64,000 nucleotides of DNA from Hysterium pulicare CBS 123377 (lineage: Eukaryota; Ascomycota; Dothideomycetes; Hysteriales; Hysteriaceae): positions 1 through 64,000 of the forward strand of contig AJFK01000157.1 in NCBI GenBank assembly GCA_000467715.1, in the 5' to 3' direction. The notes under the pieces were generated by a model. That model had not been told where the DNA came from, made no database searches, and worked only from the letters and a program-made list of their open reading frames with translations. Of the stretch, positions 47,651-59,591 are shown one piece after another. Position 1 is the stretch's first letter. Every line of letters starts with the position of its first letter. The translations under genes were made by a program, and so were the position numbers.

Positions 47651-48253
47651 ATGCCTGTTCTTGAAGTCCTTCTCCTTCGTCTCAAAACCGGTGTTTCTGC
47701 TTCGGATGACTCGTTGCTAAAGAATCTGTCCGATGTTCGTTCCAAGGTCAAGACTGGTTCGCGGTTCTATCACTGCATCGAAGACGCTTCACTTATTTAT
47801 ATACTTGGACTGTGGCCTACTCTCCAGGCCCACAAAGACTTTCTCGCGTCTCCCGAATTGAAAGAGACCCTCAGAGCGCAGGAACATCAAACTGAACTCC
47901 GATGGGTGGTTCACACCGAGCTGGACGACATGTCCTCTCTTCCGTTAGACGCGCCCATCATATCTGTCGCGAGACTCTTCCTCAAAGAGGACCGGCGTGT
48001 CGACAATTTCATTCGGCTTGCAGAAAACTGGACGCAGACGATTACGGAGGCCACCAAACCATACAAAGTGGTGTTCGGCCCAAGGATCGATTCAGATCCA
48101 GGAAAGCCCGAGCTTTTGATGTTTACAGGTTGGAACAGTCGTGAAGACCACATGGACTTCAATGCGAAGGTCAGAGCAAATCCTAAGAACGATGCTATGC
48201 GGGAGAATTACGCAGGGGCTGAGACTCGTCATGGTCGAGATATGGAGAAGTAG
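47651..48253 (+). CDS. Tandem dimeric alpha/beta-barrel (ABM-like) protein
   Basis: Single exon, 200 residues. The sequence splits into two halves of about 95 residues that look like repeats of the dimeric alpha/beta-barrel fold. The first has VLEVLLLRLKTGV...LIYILGLWPTLQAHKDFLAS, the second IISVARLFLKEDR...LLMFTGWNSREDHMDFN. The pattern of a strand, a long helix, then a hydrophobic strand followed by a W..(x)..H segment is typical of antibiotic-biosynthesis-monooxygenase-like and stress-responsive barrel proteins. No cofactor motif is visible, as is usual for the fold. Family assignment is by pattern and is tentative; that the frame is a gene is fairly secure. It is divergent from the Zn2Cys6 factor, about 1.1 kb away. 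Confidence 0.7.
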   Translation: MPVLEVLLLRLKTGVSASDDSLLKNLSDVRSKVKTGSRFYHCIEDASLIYILGLWPTLQAHKDFLASPELKETLRAQEHQTELRWVVHTELDDMSSLPLDAPIISVARLFLKEDRRVDNFIRLAENWTQTITEATKPYKVVFGPRIDSDPGKPELLMFTGWNSREDHMDFNAKVRANPKNDAMRENYAGAETRHGRDMEK

Positions 48254-49066
48254 TTTAATGTCGTTGCCAGCCCAGCAACCCGAGAGTGTCTTCAACATGA
48301 CTCTTTGGGAAGGATTGTACAGGCAAAGTCAGCCTTGACATCCAAATCTGGATTGGTCCCTTCCAGCATTTTAGCTTGATGTTTGATGCGCTTTCATCCG
48401 AAGCATACCTAGGTATAGAATTGCCTAGTTGGCGTTTGTAAAGAGCTCACTAATAGCTATACCATGTCATGAACTGTGTGTGCTCCGTGAAGTCTTTGAA
48501 TCTCCATAATCCGATCCAAGTTCTGCTTAGTGACAAGTAGGTTGGCCTAAGTACGTATTAGGAAGGAAAAATCATTTCTTGCGAGGGCTCAACTGCTAAA
48601 CTCACATGTTTACGACTCCTCCCGACGATCCGGCATCAATCACCGCAACAACCTAGGATATTACATTAAAAATCCTTCTCGGTCTTTCAACAAGTGCTGA
48701 GCGTCCAATTGCAAGATGGAACGTCTCGGCGATACATTGGGCAAGGAGCGCTATTTTTCAGAATACGAAGCATATAAGAGTATTCGTCCACGCGTTCTGG
48801 CGGCTGTGCAACAACGGTGCAATTACTTTATTTCCCTACAGCCCTGACGCGTTTCATTCGTGAGTTTCGTTCGTCAATGCAAGCTCCTTCCCGGACCGTC
48901 AAAACGACAAATCGCCGGCCGGGACGTCATCGACCCACCCGTTACCCAAAATCTTTAAAAGACAAATTCATGGATCCAAACAACCAAAAGACGAACTGAC
49001 ACATCGTCACGTCTGCACAATCGTTCCACGTTCTCTATTCTTTGCACTCCGTAGCCAAGCACAAAG
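48254..49066. other. Intergenic region upstream of the SUR7-like gene
   Basis: About 810 bp. It contains the fourth TACCTAGGTA palindrome (48406-48415) in the 3' region of the barrel gene. No gene or RNA recognised. Confidence 0.4.
48406..48415. repeat. Palindrome TACCTAGGTA, copy 4
   Basis: A perfect copy extended to ATACCTAGGTAT, about 1.1 kb from copy 3, the two flanking the barrel gene. Confidence 0.8.
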
Positions 49067-50036
49067 ATGTTTAATCGCAAACCCTCCGACCACAGCTCCC
49101 CGAATCTCTCCAAATCGCAGCTCCACCGAGCGACACACACCCGCAAACTCTTCGCCGTCCTAACCTCGCTTTTCCTCTTCATCTCCGTCATATTCCTAAT
49201 TCTGGTCGAGGTTGGCGGGACGTTCAATCGCCCCGTAATCCGGAATTTCTACTTCATAAAGCTCGACCTCAGCCATATCATCCCGGCTTCCGTCCCCAAC
49301 TTCGCGCTTATCAACACAATTGCTCAGACACTGGGTCTGCATGATTTCTATCAGGTGGGGCTGTGGAGCTTTTGCGAGGGATATAAGGGACAGGGCGTGA
49401 CGTTCTGCTCGCATCCGAAGACGTTATGGTGGTTCAATCCGGTCGAGATATTGAGCAGTGAACTGCTGGCTGGAGCATCAAGTATGTATACACATTCTTT
49501 GTATGCTCAATTGACCCATACTAACTTCTCGAATAGTCAACCTCCCTGCAAACATCAACAACATCCTCCACCTAATCAAACTCGCCTCGCAAATCATGTT
49601 CGGCATGTTCCTAACCGCTGCCTGCATCTCCACCATCCTCATCTTCCTCACCCCTCTAGCCGTCTACTCCCGCTGGGCCACCCTCCCAATCGCCATCTTC
49701 ACCTTCCTAACCGCTCTCTTTACAACCGCCGCTTCCATCATCGCGACCGTCATGTTCATCATTTTCAGAAACGTTATTGGTGGCGTCGAGCAACTGAACA
49801 TCAAAGCCAGTATTGGAACGAAGATGTTTGCCTTCATGTGGGTAGCGTCTACTTTCTCCATCCTCGCATGGTTGATCCAGACTGGGCTGTGCTGCTGCTG
49901 TGCTAGCAGGCGGGACGTAAAAACCGGAAGGAAGAAAGGCAATAAGAAGGCATACGCTGCAAGTGGAGATGGTGTCTCTGAGAAGCCGTCCGGGACTGCA
50001 AGAAGGAGGTTTAGACTCAGTAAGATGAGTCATTGA
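49067..50036 (+). CDS. SUR7/PalI-family four-helix membrane protein
   Basis: Two exons: 49067-49481 and 49537-50036; 304 residues. The first membrane helix (LFAVLTSLFLFISVIFLIL) is followed by an extracellular loop with the family cysteine motif VGLWSFCEGYKGQGVTFCSHP-like (two Cys 14 residues apart). Three more helices follow after the intron (FGMFLTAACISTILIFL, LPIAIFTFLTALFTTAAS, FAFMWVASTFSILAWLIQ) and a cysteine-rich TGLCCCCASRR turn leads to a basic cytosolic tail. Sur7 proteins mark eisosome/MCC patches of the plasma membrane; PalI acts in ambient-pH sensing. Which subgroup this is cannot be settled here. It is convergent to the Skg6-like gene. Confidence 0.88.
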
Positions 50037-50843
50037 AAATGGTACATAAGTATTTCCCTTCTCAGTTAACTTGGCTTAGGTTTTGAATATATTTGTTGAT
50101 GGATAGATTGGATGGATAGATTGGATGGATAGACTTGGGTTCTTACGACTTACGAAACACCTACTTTAGTACTCCTAATGACATCTAATGTAACTCCTTC
50201 TTCAACATCATTAGCAGCGGGTTGTGAAAATGCTTTTTATAAAGCACCTCGGCAATGGTTCACGTTCATTGGCACTTAAAACTGATGATGCAGATGTCAC
50301 ATTTGGTTTTGAATTTTCCACTCCTCCACGTCTCTCTTAGCTAACAACTCTCTCATCCCTTGCATTCATATATACAACTACAGCTCAAAACCTGCCCCTC
50401 TCACATCTATCCACCAACCTCTATCAACACCGTCAACAAGAACAAAACACTAGAAATTATCTGGCGCCCTTAAAAACGCCCTCCCTAACCCTGACCAAAA
50501 GGATCCACCCGAAACTAGTTCGGTCATATGCAGAGGGACTATGTACCTGGGCAAGCGTAGACACCAATACCGCAGGACGCAGGGTACCCGTCGTAATTTG
50601 TGTGATTGTTGAATAGAAAGAAAAGCAGGAAGCAAAACACCGTCTATGCTGAATTTGGAATTTCCGGTCGGTTTCGTCGTCATTGTCAGTGCGCAAGAAG
50701 GAATGTACAGTTTTGGTGGAGAGCCCAGCCAGTGAGCGCAGCTTTGTCGTTATGCTCAAGAGTCTTGAAATGAGTTCGTTTCAATGGCCAGCAGCAAACG
50801 TTGAATCGAATGAGCAAGGGTTTCAACTGTCTGTGCAGGTTGT
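50037..50843. other. Intergenic region between convergent SUR7-like and Skg6-like genes
   Basis: About 800 bp of 3' flanking DNA for both genes. It contains a 13-bp tandem repeat at 50098-50134. Small frames around 50450-50760 have no family features. Confidence 0.4.
50098..50134. repeat. Tandem repeat, 13-bp unit GATGGATAGATTG, 2.8 copies
   Basis: Two exact units and a third partial one follow directly, just 3' of the SUR7-like gene. The unit itself is built from GGAT/AGAT words, so slippage is the likely origin. Confidence 0.85.
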
Positions 50844-53177
50844 CTATGCTGGCGAAACCATATCAAATTTGGGCTTCAGGCTCGTATAGATATCGTCCTT
50901 GGTGCCGACCACCTCTTTCGGTATCCTGCTCACCCTATATGCGCCAGCCCGTATGCTGTGCATCGCAGCTTGAGACATGCCAGAGCGGTTGGAGCGGATA
51001 GATCCAGCATCTGACATGGGGGAGCCGGTGTCACGGAGACGAGGTGGTGGAGCAAAGTCGAGGGCTGTGAAGGTTCCAGAATTGCGGAGCATGTGGCTAA
51101 ATGGAAGATTCAGTATCAATTGACCTAATAGAATAAAGAGTGCTTACGGGCTTGGCATAGCACTAAGCTCATCGAAAGCACTAGCCAAAGGAGTGTGTGG
51201 CTGAACAGACGGGCTATATGGCCTCACGCTACCCAAAGGACTATCTGGGCGTATTCCATTCTGACGTTCTCTGAAAGAAACTGGCGGGGCAAAGTCGATT
51301 GGGTTAAATACCATAGAGTCTTCCTTAAGTTTATGGGGGGTGGGCAGCGAAGTAAGAGGTGAAGGTGGAAGCAACGGTTTGCGAGGTCCGGGTGCGGGTG
51401 CGGCTATGCGACCGCTCATAGAAGACATACCGCGCGGAGGAGGCATGAGATGGCTAGAACCGGAAGATTGGCTTGAGACACGGCCACGGCCCCCTGCTTG
51501 TCCCTGGAAACGTGGTGGAGCTCGAGGTGGTGGTGTCATTGCACGGCGGGTAACGGGTTGGGCATACGGGGCTTTAGCAACGACGAATTGGCCGGTGGCT
51601 GGGTCGAAAACTGAGCCATCAGCAAGGTACTCTGATCCATAGTCCTCATAGTAGTCGCCGGGGCCGCCCGGGCCAGCGGGATCAGGCTTGGAGTCATCGA
51701 AATACTCCTTGTAGAAGGAGCGAATACGATTGGCACGTTGCTCGGGGTTGTCGTTCGGGTCATCTGGTGGCAGAGGGCGCACGCTCATCGACAATCGACG
51801 CGCATCGTAGCCAATGTCTTCCACCCCAAGACCAACAGGGCGGTAAGGCTGCTCATCCGCTCGCACTGGCATAGGTGCCTCAATTGATCGGCGACTGACG
51901 TTGAGCGCACGTGGAGGCGAAGGAGGAGTGACCTTGAAACCATCTCCATAGCTGGAATCGCTCATGAAGCTTGCGGTGTTAGGGTTCTGCACAATAGCTG
52001 CCTGCGATTGCACTCGCGGGAGCGTTAGGGGGAGTTCAGAGACATTGGCGAGAGGTTGAACTGGTTTTGAGTCTTTACGGGCCGGCAAATTAGGTTCACG
52101 GGGGGCTTGACTTTGTTCTGGAGCAGCATCGGCAACAGAAGGTTCCCGACTGTGGATAAATGAACCAAGATAGTTATTGCTCTTCCTCAGATTGTTGGTA
52201 AATGAGTCTCGGCTGGTATCGACGGGCGCTGGAGCGAGACCGCGAACCGGTGGAGGAGAACGTGTTGAAGCCAACTCTGCACGATTTGGGGAAGGTCCAA
52301 GTGGGCTTGGGCTCCTCATCCGTCCAGCAGCTGCCGGTTCAGGAAACTGTATCTCAGGCAGGTGGCTATCCTGTGGGGACAGCGACTCTCCTCGTTGAGG
52401 GTAAGATTGTGACATCCTCTGGGCATTGCGTAAGAGATTCGCATTCATCGTATCCGTGCCACCACTAGACCCAGTGTGCGTCGATGCATTGTCATGTCGG
52501 TAACCGCGTAGACTGCTCCCTCGAGGGCTGTTCGCATCTTCCTTAATGAATGTTACAGGCCGATATGGGTCATCCGGGTCGTGCATCGATCGAGACATGG
52601 AGTGGAAAGATTCACGCGAGCCATGCAAGGCAGCGGGTAGAATGTACGGACTTCCCATATCCATATCCATTGACAGTCCCCTTCCGCGTCGAAGCGACTT
52701 TTCCGTGTCAGTAATGGTCATCTCAGGAACCTTGCTTCCCTTCCTCTTCGGTGCACCACTTGGGCCCATGCCAAAATCGAGAGACTTGTGCTTATCCATG
52801 AGATCTTCCTGCTTAAGCTTCTTTGCATGTCGTCGGTGAAGGAATATGAAAATTATTATCGCAACAACAACCGGTATTCTACAATGATATCAGCATTAAC
52901 AACTCGGACGATGAGATTGCAATTCTTACGCAGCAGCAAGCACAATTGGCAAAGTATTGGACGAAGTTGGCTTCTCGCAAAGATTCTCATCAGCCTTCGT
53001 ACACGATGTGGCACGTGGGAGCAGGGCGCGGGTCCTGTCCAGGAATGTTCGGGTTGGTGGAGTGGCCATGGTTGCTTCGACGAGAGGAGTACGAGGTATC
53101 ACCTGCGACATATCTACGTTCCCCTCTCTCCTCGCATGGTGGAAGTGTCGGTGGCCGTGTGAATGTATGTGATCCAT
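50844..53177 (-). CDS. Single-pass membrane protein, Skg6/Axl2-like
   Basis: Three exons on the minus strand: 53177-52930, 52878-51148, 51096-50844; 743 residues. The N-terminus is a His-rich extracellular part (HIHSHGHRHFHH) with two Cys (SCTKADENLCEKPTSSNT). One membrane helix is created by the first splice: LPIVLAAA joined to IPVVVAIIIFIFLHRRHAKK. The cytosolic juxtamembrane block KLKQEDLMDKHKSLDFGMG is highly conserved in filamentous fungi, as far as I recall. The rest is a long Pro/Ser/Arg-rich disordered tail with YRPVGLGVEDIGYDARRLS, RIRSFYKEYFDDSK, and EYLADGSVFDPATGQFV. Related yeast proteins (Skg6, Tos2, Axl2) work in polarised growth and budding-site marking. No cleavable signal peptide is obvious; an upstream exon could be missing. 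Confidence 0.8.
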
Positions 53178-55283
53178 CTCTGATGATCCTAAAGCCTGCT
53201 TCTCATTCGGTTACAGGGTGATATCGGTCCCCCAATGTATTCGGAGCTCAGCCGAATGTACAGATAGGGAATACGGATGGCGTCGGTGAGAGGTCTGTTG
53301 TTCCAGGGTTGGAGAGTATTGAAGAATTTAGATATTAACAGCGTCAAGTCGTTAGGCGGAGGTCATAAGGTCCCGAGGGTGTGTATTTTCGATTTTGCTG
53401 TAACAGAGGCTAAAAGAGTGACTAAAGGGGAAACACAAACAATGCGCTCCTCTCGTGGTGCAAAAGAACGACTTGGGTAAGTGAAGTGAGCGGACAGCTA
53501 TACTGCTGAGCAGAATTAGTAAAAGAGCGGCTCCCACACGAGGGAAGTGAGGTGGAGGTTGTTCAGGTGGTGAGGACTGAGGAGAAGATGAAGAAAGGAT
53601 TGGCAGCGGGAGTCGGGGAAGTTGAGAGGGTACGAGGCGGTGATTGGGCGGACCAAGGCCAAAAGACGGTTGTGTCGCACCAAGGGGAATGGCTGACGAG
53701 CAGGGATGACATAAATTAAGCCTCAGCCAGATGCAACTTGAGGCCGTTCATTCCAGAGCAGAGCATGACCGCAATGCGCAATTAACAGAGCGTCTCTATC
53801 GTGGGTTTCCTTGTCCTCAGCATCTTAACAGAGTCTTCACGGGTGATAAGAGAACGCCGTGCTTCTTCTCGGGCTAATGGTGCTAGAGGTGCTCAAGCTC
53901 CATCGTGACAGTCGCCCCGAACGTTGGCGGCTGTTGGCTGTTGGCTGTTCGTTGTGGTCCATTGATTGCATTCCCCATGCAGTTTAGCGTCAGGTACGAG
54001 ATTTCAGGGGACGAATCACCGCCGCTCACCCGCATAACTCCCCTGCTCGGAAAACAAGCACGCACGACAAGCGCCTGAGGCCATCCATTCACCACCCGCC
54101 TACTGTGCTCGACAAGTGTGATGGCGACAGACACGGCGCAGTGCTGCCGCTACTAAAAGTCCCACCTCCCTCACTCACGCTCAAGCATCCCAGATAAGCT
54201 TGATGAAGAAGGTCTTTCTCACCGACGATCCCAACATCTTCTAAGTTAAGGAGATCCCACAACATGCCGACAGATTATGGATCGTGTGCGCACGCTCCCA
54301 GCATGTTAATTTCCCAACTTCCCAGCAATAACATCCGTCTTCTCCGTGCTCATCATTCGCTTGCAAATCGCGGTAACCTCCATATCGAGCCCCGAATCTC
54401 CGGTGACAGTGCAGCCTGCACAACCTCGTGCTTGTGTGCCGTCTAATTTTACGATATTATCAGCCGTGTCGTGGTAGGATTGACTGACATCATCTCTATT
54501 TTGCAAAAGCCTGGAACCGGACTGATTGTTTCTCCTTTTTCTTTTTCTGCCTGGAGCACGGATGCAGCTGTCAGCTTGTGCGAGGATTGACGGCGAGGGA
54601 CTTGACGCCTTCGACGTTGCCGTTGTACGGGGAGGCTGAACTTGGCATTTTCTTGGACACGGCAAGGCATCCTGGCTTTGCTTTTCGAGCTACCCGTCAG
54701 CTTCTAACAGGACGTGCCCTGAATGCAGAAGGATGGAAATTGGATGTGCTCCTATGTGGAGAATGCAGTGTAGTTCTTTGATGGGACTTCCAAAAGGCCG
54801 TGGTCGCTTGGGTAATACTGATGGCTTTGACAGAGGATGAGGATGTACTAATTTTACCGCACGTGGATTCTATTTCTAGATACCTGTGCTACGCACTTTT
54901 TCCTCGTGGTACCGCGGCGGGTTGAGCTTGGTGATACAGATGAAATCCAGTTCATCGCCGTGGCTGCAAACTTATCGTACCTATTACTCAAAGTCTAAAT
55001 AGAGGTAGTAAAGAAAGAAAGAAATATTAATTATTAAATATTTAAAATATTTTCTTTCTATACTAAACTAGACTTAAGGTAAAAGGAAGAAAGTAGATTG
55101 GTAAAGAGTATTCTTGTATTGTTCATGGGCTTTCCCGTACCGAAGGTATGCTAGTTCAGTCAATCGCTATCCAGCTAGCTAGTTAATCCTTCATTCCTTT
55201 TCCATTATGTAGCAAAAAGCAAATCACTCGGTTCCATAAGTCTCGAAATCCGTATTCGCCACCCAAATCCACCTCCCTCCGCA
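53178..55283. other. Intergenic region, 2.1 kb, with an AT-rich hairpin
   Basis: It lies upstream of the Skg6-like gene and 3' of the next minus-strand gene. No gene recognised; small frames such as 54306-54665 (minus) lack family features. A TGTTGGC triplet repeat lies near 53928-53950, and an AT-rich inverted repeat at about 54980-55090. Confidence 0.4.
54980..55090. repeat. AT-rich inverted-repeat hairpin
   Basis: The inner part begins AAGTCTA (54991) and ends TAGACTT (55075). Left-arm AAAGAAAGAAAGAAATATT pairs imperfectly with right-arm AATATTTTCTTTCT around an ATTAATTATTAAATATTT-like core. Similarity of the arms extends about 10 bp further out on each side. This is either a decayed miniature inverted-repeat element or a strong cruciform/terminator-like structure. 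Confidence 0.6.
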
Positions 55284-57567
55284 CTAGATCTCCCGCTCCT
55301 TCCCTTTTCCACCACTCTGTTTCGACTTGCTCTGCCCAGACTCCACCGACCGTCTATTCGGGGTCCCAGGCCCTGATGCAGTTGGTGAAATAGGTATCGG
55401 GGCCGAGATGGTGTAATGCGGGGACACGGGAGCAGATCGATACAGCTCTGGGTACTTCTCAGGGTTAGGTGGAGTGCCAAGCATAGCCTTCACTGTCTCC
55501 TTCAGAGAGTGACGGAACGTCGACGAACGCCTAACAGGAGGTCGCGAGGACTCGCCAACTCCCGATACTGTAGCTCGACGTTCTAGGAAACCGGGTCTGT
55601 AGGGTGGGAAGAGCTCTCCGCGCGGGAAGCCGGCGTTGTCACTAAGGGGACTATGGAGCGCTTGACTGAGCGGCGAAGTGACGGGTACAGCTAGACTGTG
55701 GCGGAGAGGTTTAGTGTCTGGCATTTGTGCTATTCTTCTCTTGATAGCGTCATCGTCTTCGGCTTCAAGGAACTGGAGATCAGGTAGTCAGCTATCAAGC
55801 AGTTTGGCAAACAAGACATAAAGCACGAGCATACCTTGTATCCAATACGTTGACCCATGGCTCTGAATCGGGTAATGCAGACCGCATCAGCATCATTCAA
55901 GGCCTCGAGTTTCTCATCTTCGGTCTTGGTCATATCCTCCATGATCCTCTTCTTCAACGCCTGCATCGACTTATTAATCGCACTGCCTTGTCGGTTGAAA
56001 GCTTCAACAACTTCGGGCTTCCCTGAGAGTATAGCGTCTCTCATCTCGGCGTAGCCTTCGTCCTCCTCCCGTATAGCTTCTATTCTGCGTCGGCCATAGC
56101 CCCTAGGAGGATCAGGACTCAAGTCCTCAGTGACGACTGAGCCCCTGAAGTTGAGCAAAGGCTGGTCGTGGACACTGCGGGGCGTGTCCGGATCCGAGAA
56201 CAAGGAAAGTCGTGACGGTAAGTTGTGTCTAAAAGCCATCACGTTGTGGTGAGAGATTTCTTCGTGTTCGACTTGTCGGTCGATCATTTGCTGTTCTGAT
56301 GTGAATCCTTGCAGCTTTTCCTGCGCGATGAGGCGGTGCACATCAGATTCGGAGCTTTCTTGGGGAGGCCTGGAGCGGGAGGTGGTAGGCGTTAGAGGTT
56401 CTCTGTTGATGCGCAGTGGAGCTGGGACCAGAGCTTGAATGACCGCCTCCGCCTCCTCTTCATCGTCCGACTCTACGAGGGCAAAGTCATCGGCGGTTCG
56501 TTCAAACCATGGAAGAGGCGGGGTCCTTAGTTGACCGCGATGATGAGGAGGCTCGGGAGCCTCAGGTTCAAAATCTGGTATCACTAAGGCTTCTATCCTG
56601 GCTCTCATTTCCTCGTGCGAGCTTATACCGCTTGTTTCGCCAGAGTTGGAGGCTGTGCGGGAGTGATGTGTATACTCATTGCTTTGACTTCTCGAAGCTC
56701 TTCGTGGCCGTGACAGCCGCGCAGAGGACTCTGGAGAAGGGGAACCCTCCGTAGGGGAGAATCGGAGGGGTGATCGACGTGGAGGTGACGACATACTTGT
56801 CAAAGAACTTTGCTGAAATGATGTGTCGAAAAAGCTGGAAGATATAGAACGTTCTGTCAATCGACGTGATTGAGATGCTGGGGAAGTAATACTGCCTGAA
56901 CGTAGACTCCCCGGTGTATTATATACACTCTGAGTCCGGCGGAGGGCCGACGTGGGAGTGTTCGGTATAAGAAGATCGTTGCGTGAACACGTTGCTGGTC
57001 AGGTGTCTCCGGTACAGTTGGCAGAACGTTGAATGTACTTGAGCTAGGTCTGAGACTTGCTCTCGAAGCCTCCGGTGCATGCCGCCGCTTCTCATGTATA
57101 CCATGTGTTTGACTTCGGCCATGGGAATAGTCGGCTTCGTTCCTTTCCTTGCGGTAGTCGACACTATCGAGCAGGTCTTTGTACGTCACCCTCAACTCGC
57201 AGTCTATCTCCTTCAGTATATCTGCGCTGAGAGCCGATTCTGGAACCAAGTAGAAATCGATAAGTAACGCTGAAAAGGCTCGCAGCTTTAGTGAACTGCT
57301 TTGGTTGAAGTTGACATACTCCCTTGGAATCATGGAGGCTGCTGCAGGGCTCTCAGAATCTGCCTGTGGAGCAATTGCCAAATTCGGGGTCTGTACAACT
57401 GGGTTTTGGAATGTTAGCACAGGTTCCAAATGGCGACGAATGTTAAGCACTGAAGCGGTTTTTGGAGTGACAGTGAGAGGGCTTTGCTGAGAGAGATGAA
57501 GTGAGCGGCGGACGCGTGATAATGCATCCTTGGAGCGCTGTGATAGCGCTCGTAAAAGCCCTGCCAT
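55284..57567 (-). CDS. Unknown disordered protein, three-exon model
   Basis: Model on the minus strand: 57567-57102, 56994-55835, 55772-55284; about 704 residues. The frame is open to 57615, allowing 16 more residues. The second intron is clear (IGYK, GTATGC donor, CTGAC branch, CCAG acceptor, then FLEAEDDDAIKRRIAQ). The first intron (57101-56995, GTATAC donor) is my best frame-consistent choice and is uncertain. The N-terminal part has a helical block (YVNFNQSSSLKLRAFSALLI, LKEIDCELRVTYKDLLDSVD). The middle is Ser/Pro/Glu-rich with a predicted helix RQGSAINKSMQALKKRIMED and a Cys-free RFRAMGQRIGYK segment. The C-terminus is Pro/Ser-rich. I recognise no domain. Confidence 0.6.
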
Positions 57568-58302
57568 GGTGGATGAAGCAGAGTTGGAGGCGTGAATTAA
57601 AGTAGAACTTATCACTGCTGAAGTAGGTCACGTGCGAAAAGGTACTTAGATTCGCCTTTGAAGGCGGTGAAAGAGATAAGATATAAGTGAAGCGGTGAAT
57701 GTTGGTGAATAGTGGCTTGATAAAATGAAACTATGGCTGGACCTACATTCTTCATTGCCACCTGTGTACATGAATGGTTTGGTCTGTGGGAGCCGACCTT
57801 GGGGGCCATGAGCTACTTGAGGCCTTCCTGAACAGCATTACATGTGCTATAGGTACTTTTGGATGGAGTAGAAAAGAGCTTGCTATATAATCCTTATAGG
57901 AATATGTAGGTTTGTGGCTATTCTCTGTGACGCGTATAAGCAAACGACTATTGATGCTAATGATAGGAGGGGCATCTATGTTGGTACCAAACATATCATG
58001 TGTTCCATTGGAATATGATGGAGAAGATGTTTTAAGATTCTTTGCGGTCGTTCAATAGTACCAAGTTGTGGTTCGGACACATCACCAACCAACGAAGGTA
58101 AACATGTCTGTGAATAACTCCGTCGATGCGCCACAAACGCCAAACCTGCCAACACTTCAGGCCTCCCTGCAAGGTAATGCTGGATTTATTTACAAAAACG
58201 GAACGATGCTCACTAGAAGGTATATGGCGCTTGCGAAACACATGAGAAACACAATCTCCGAGTAAGCTAACCTCACATCTGACTCTGAAATGGAAAGCCC
58301 GG
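57568..58302. other. Intergenic region between two minus-strand genes
   Basis: About 730 bp. It should hold the promoter of the unknown gene and the 3' end of the carrier gene. Short frames show no family features. Confidence 0.4.
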
Positions 58303-59591
58303 TCACTCATAGTGACTGCCATGCTCCTGCTTTATGACATCTTCTCCTTCGAACTTCATCCGGAGCAATAGTCGGCGTACGGTTTCGTATGTTGCCATGG
58401 TGGTCATTGCAGCTGGAACAGCTCGGACCATGTTGGTTCCCATACCGTTGTAGAAAGCTCTCCAGCCTTCCTCCTGCACAATGGTTCGGCAAGTTCGTAT
58501 GATCCCACGATACCTGGGAGTGTTGATCATGCCATCAGAAGAAGCAGTTCCTGGTGCTCGTGTGTGGTGGCGGGATCCTGCTCCATGGCCACCACGAAAT
58601 GAAATCTCCTCAGGCGAATTTGAAGGCAGGGACCGTTGCTGTGTTTGTAATCTAGTCCGAAGGACTTCGTGAGGGTAAGTCGCAGAGGTTGCACATATCT
58701 TGCTTATTATGGTAGCTCCCAGGATGCCTGGGTAATGTATATCTTCATCTGTTTTTGTTGCTTGGCCCATTTCCAACCCTGTGAACTTCATCTTAAAATA
58801 TTCATACAGAGGGAACTGAATGGCCACATGCGTCAATCCAAGAAGGGCTGGAGCAAGGCCTGAATAGAAGGCACCAAGGCCCTCGGTTCGGTACATTTTG
58901 CGGAATGCGTCCATGGTGGATTTGTAGTGCCACGGCGTTTGGTGCTCTTCTATCGCCCGAGAACTCACTTGTGACATGAGTCTGGTCTTGATTACCCATA
59001 TGGGATTCGTTACCAGTGTCGAACACGCGCCCGCAGTAATGGACGCAGCCATTTGAGATAACGTTGCATTTTCTAGTGCACGTCAGCCGACTTGACTAGT
59101 ATCCATTGCTCAAGCTATGGATACTGACCGATCTTAGTATAGAAGAAGATCTTTGCAGAAGAGTATACACTCATGTATACAGCCCATGTGGGTATGTAAC
59201 CAATCAGCATTGGACCTAGGCCTCTGTACATGCCTCGGACGCCATCATCCATCCAAATAACTCGAGCTGTACCAATCAAGCCATTGTAAATTGTGCGCGA
59301 CGGTCTAGCAAGGTTTCGGGGCCGAAAGGAGCCCTGGGTTTGCAATCGAGTCTTTATTACATCCAGCGGGCAAGTGACAATGCCAGAAGCAATGCCGGCG
59401 GATGCACCGGCGATCATATTGATAGGGCCATCGGAAAGCCCGGCGCAGAAGATGGCTAGGCTAGAGAAAGGTGAGCGAGAGGAACCATTGTGTTTCGAAG
59501 CCTCCTTGGAGGATGTTTTCGCCGTCGGCGGCGCATACCGTTGTGAAGAAGATGTCGGGGACGGCGGCGACCGGGGTGCTTCAGCGGACAT
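58303..59591 (-). CDS. Mitochondrial carrier, NAD+/pyridine-nucleotide type (Yia6/Yea6-like)
   Basis: Two exons on the minus strand: 59591-59129 and 59072-58303; 410 residues. It is an SLC25 protein with three repeats. Repeat 1: INMIAGASAGIASGIVTCPLDVIKTRLQTQ (PX[DE]XX[KR] motif as PLDVIK). Repeat 2 starts at the splice: SQMAASITAGACSTLVTNPIWVIKTRLM (PIWVIK). Repeat 3: ILGATIISKICATSATYPHEVLRTRLQ (PHEVLR). The tryptophan in PIWVIK and the PHEVLR motif are shared by the NAD+, pyrimidine-nucleotide and folate/FAD carriers; I favour the Yia6 NAD+ type, but a tree is needed. An insert of about 35 residues (SLPSNSPEEI..RAPGTASSDG) precedes the last helix pair. The intron donor is GTCAGT. Divergent from QCR7. 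Confidence 0.9.

Noticed and set aside
56857-57101. Continuation of the unknown gene's first frame to a stop at 56857
   Set aside because: It leaves the long downstream frame without a start (its apparent start is a TTG). Splicing at 57101/56995 joins both in frame, so read-through is less likely, though not excluded.
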